38,648 nt of DNA from Dehalococcoidia bacterium (GTDB taxonomy: Bacteria > Chloroflexota > Dehalococcoidia > Lucifugimonadales > UBA2985): assembly GCA_015661155.1 (NCBI GenBank), contig JACVQK010000002.1:1-38648 (forward strand), read 5' to 3'. Numbering within the stretch: the first letter of the stretch is position 1; each line of letters starts with the position of its first letter. The translations under genes and the position numbers were made by a program. Shown in pieces: positions 36,223 through 38,648 of the stretch. A model generated the notes under the pieces. That model did no database searches and was not told where the DNA came from. It saw only the letters and a program-made list of their open reading frames with translations.

Positions 36223-36287
36223 AATGGTATTATTAGAGCCGTACAGTAGCTACCGTGCCATAACGTTTCCACCCAGGGAGGAACCCC

Positions 36288-36950
36288 TTGTCGCTCAAAC
36301 CGTCTCACGGACATCCATCACTGTGGTTCCCCCAGGTGTTGCTCCTCGGCCTCATTCTGGCCTCTGGCGCGTGCACCGCGGCCACGCCCACCACCACTCC
36401 TACCGCAACCAGAGCGCCCCTGCCGACCCTCTTGCCACCCTTCCCCATCATCACCATCGAGGACTTCGAGGCCGGGCTGGGCCAGTGGTTTCCCGAAGGG
36501 GACGTCCCCATGGACCCCAACAACCCAGGGAGGCTCGTGGCCTGGAGCGTGCTGGTATCATCATCTCAAGCCTTTGAAGGAGACGGATCGGCGGAGTTCT
36601 TCCTGGACGGCCGCCAGGCCGATGGCACCATCTGGATTGCGCGGCCCATGAGGGTAAACACCGAGGAACCCGTGAAGGTGGCCCTCACCTTTCAGCTATG
36701 GAGCGAAAGCGAAAGTTTCAACACCCTGGCCCGAGTGGCAGCCTACGCCGGGGCCAGGAAGCCCGCCGCCGAGGAGGAGCTCGACACCTCTCAGGTGGCC
36801 AACCTGGTCACCGGCTGGCGGGAGTACAACTACGCCTTTTCGGTGCTCCCCCACGAGGGATCTCTATGGGTGGCCGTGGGCATCACCGTTGCATGGGAGA
36901 CGGAAATGACCTATTATATCGACGACATAAGGGTTGAGGTAACCCGGTAG
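36288..36950 (+). CDS. Putative lipoprotein with jelly-roll/CBM-like domain
   Basis: LLLGLILASGAC lipobox; Thr/Pro linker; EDFEAGLGQWFPEG...MTYYIDDIRVEVTR. Confidence 0.7.
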   Translation: MSLKPSHGHPSLWFPQVLLLGLILASGACTAATPTTTPTATRAPLPTLLPPFPIITIEDFEAGLGQWFPEGDVPMDPNNPGRLVAWSVLVSSSQAFEGDGSAEFFLDGRQADGTIWIARPMRVNTEEPVKVALTFQLWSESESFNTLARVAAYAGARKPAAEEELDTSQVANLVTGWREYNYAFSVLPHEGSLWVAVGITVAWETEMTYYIDDIRVEVTR

Positions 36951-37052
36951 GGGAAACCACCCTCACTCATCCCGTATTCCGCCCTGGCATGGCGCAAGGG
37001 CAGCGCTAATATGGGAGGTATCGGCCTAAACAAGAGAAGGAGGGCACGGCTT

Positions 37053-37925
37053 ATGGCAGAGTACAAGAACGTCATCTATGAGGTGCGGGAGCACGTCGCC
37101 ATCATCACCAACAACAACCCGGAGCGGCTCAATGCCCTGAGCGTTGGCCTGAAGCGGGACATTGAGGCGGCGATGATGGAGGCGGCCCACAACTCGGACG
37201 TGCGGGCCATCATCTGGACGGGCGCGGGACGGGGTTTCTCCGCGGGGGCCAACATGGGCGGCAGAGGTGATGAAGACGTCAGAGCTGCAAGAGCTGAAGA
37301 GGGCGAGCAGGGGCTCTTGGGTGCCGTCCAGAGCGCGGAGGAGTTCCGGGAGTGGGGGCTGCGGTGGCAGATCAACGTTCCCCAACCCATCATCGGGGCC
37401 ATAAACGGCTACGCCCTGGGCCGCGGCTTTGAGTACGCCTTGCACAGCGATATCCTCATCGCCTCCGAGCGAGCGGTCTTTGGAGCGCCGGAGATCCGCC
37501 ATGGAACCATAGCCGCAAGCCGTTTGCCCTTCCTGGTGGGCCCCATGTGGGCCAAGCGGATCATCCTCACGGGCGACCACGTCCGCGCCGAGACCGCGCT
37601 GCGGATAGGGCTGGTGATAGACGTGGTTCCCCACGAAAAGCTAATGGACGCCGCCTTTGCCCTGGCGAAGCGCATCAGCTACGTCCCTTACTACGCGGTC
37701 AGGTACAACAAGCGAATGATCGATGGCACCATGGAGGCCATGGGAATGAACACCGCCCTGGCCTACAGCTCCATGCTCGACGCCATCGGCCACGCCACCT
37801 CACGAGAGCATCCCCTTATCCGAGCAACCGACGGAGCAGACCTGCGGAAGATACAGAAAGAGGGGGGAACGCGAGCCTTCATCCAGGCCCGGGACGAGCC
37901 CTTCGGGCCATCGCCCCATCTATAA
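37053..37925 (+). CDS. Enoyl-CoA hydratase/isomerase (crotonase) family protein
   Basis: NNPERLNALS, GAGRGFSAGANM, GAINGYALGRGFEYALHSDILIASERAVFGAPEIRHGTI; start ATG 37053 with aaggagg SD. Confidence 0.88.
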   Translation: MAEYKNVIYEVREHVAIITNNNPERLNALSVGLKRDIEAAMMEAAHNSDVRAIIWTGAGRGFSAGANMGGRGDEDVRAARAEEGEQGLLGAVQSAEEFREWGLRWQINVPQPIIGAINGYALGRGFEYALHSDILIASERAVFGAPEIRHGTIAASRLPFLVGPMWAKRIILTGDHVRAETALRIGLVIDVVPHEKLMDAAFALAKRISYVPYYAVRYNKRMIDGTMEAMGMNTALAYSSMLDAIGHATSREHPLIRATDGADLRKIQKEGGTRAFIQARDEPFGPSPHL

Positions 37926-38026
37926 GGTCTTGAGACCGTATCTGCCGACGCTGTAGAGGGGGCGCGCCTGCACGGGGAAGGACTGACCCTTCGGCATAGC
38001 GCGTTACCCCTTCCTGGAGGAGATGC

Positions 38027-38648
38027 ATGACGACCAGAAAGAGGGACTGGAAGGAGCGGGTCTGGAAGCCGGCCACCGAGCGCTTCCCTGAGCGCCAGGA
38101 GCGCTTCGAGACGACCTCGGAGACGGAGATCGATGTCATCTACACGCCGGAGGACATCGCCAACCAGGACTACCAGCGGGACCTGGGCTATCCGGGCAGC
38201 TTCCCCTTCACCCGGGGCATCCAGCCCACCATGTATCGGGGGCGCATCTGGACCATGCGCCAGTACGCGGGCTTCGCCTCGGCGGAGGAGACCAACCGCA
38301 GATACCACTACCTTCTGGAGCAGGGACAGACGGGGCTCTCCATGGCCTTCGACCTGCCCACCCAGATCGGCTACGACTCCGACCACCCAATAGCCTACAG
38401 CGAGGTGGGAAAGGTGGGAGTGCCCATCTCCCATCTGGAGGACATGGAGACCGTCTTCCAGGGCATCGATCTGTCCAAGGTCTCCACCTCCATGACCATC
38501 AACGCCACCGCCCCCGTGCTCCTCGCCTACTACATCGCCGCCGCGAAGAGGCAGGGGGTAAACCCCAAGGAGCTGCGAGGCACCGTCCAGAACGACATCC
38601 TCAAGGAGTACGTCGCTCGCGGCACCCATATCTATCCGGCAAAGCCCT
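38027..38648 (+). CDS. Methylmalonyl-CoA mutase large subunit, N-terminal part (runs off window)
   Basis: [15 protein letters not shown]...[66 protein letters not shown]...[19 protein letters not shown]; open to window end and absent from the ORF track. Confidence 0.93.
   Translation, partial: MTTRKRDWKERVWKPATERFPERQERFETTSETEIDVIYTPEDIANQDYQRDLGYPGSFPFTRGIQPTMYRGRIWTMRQYAGFASAEETNRRYHYLLEQGQTGLSMAFDLPTQIGYDSDHPIAYSEVGKVGVPISHLEDMETVFQGIDLSKVSTSMTINATAPVLLAYYIAAAKRQGVNPKELRGTVQNDILKEYVARGTHIYPAKP

Noticed and set aside
1-38648. CRISPR array, phage or insertion sequence
   Set aside because: No regularly spaced direct repeats, cas genes, transposase or integrase motifs in the ORF translations

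Overview
High-GC bacterial chromosomal window, most likely an anaerobic Chloroflexota/Dehalococcoidia-type organism (inferred from gene content; no search was run). The core is a ~20 kb minus-strand operon (about 22158 down to 2094) encoding a bacterial Wood-Ljungdahl carbonyl/methyl branch: Ni-CODH (cooS/acsA), AcsB, AcsD, AcsC, a RACo-type corrinoid activator, CooC, AcsE, then a tightly coupled hdrA-mvhD-metV-metF-hdrC-hdrB block resembling the Moorella MetFV-HdrABC-MvhD complex, a DUF166 protein and a divergent formate-THF ligase. The left end has dtd, an FmdB-type zinc ribbon protein, tRNA-Pro(UGG) and a putative lipoprotein. The right half (mostly plus strand) has infC-rpmI-rplT, two convergent HEXXH putative metalloproteases, ybeY, dnaX-ybaB-[TPR-PIN pair]-recR-recO, sodium-pump decarboxylase gamma and beta subunits, a lipoprotein, a crotonase-family enzyme and the start of methylmalonyl-CoA mutase. 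Points worth a second look include a DUF166 gene bracketed by direct-repeat hairpins inside the WLP locus, a tandem-flavin HdrA, an AUA-initiated infC behind an extended -10 promoter, a near-leaderless tRNA-Pro, a TPR-PIN cassette inside the recombination operon, and short palindromic repeats found both between and inside genes.
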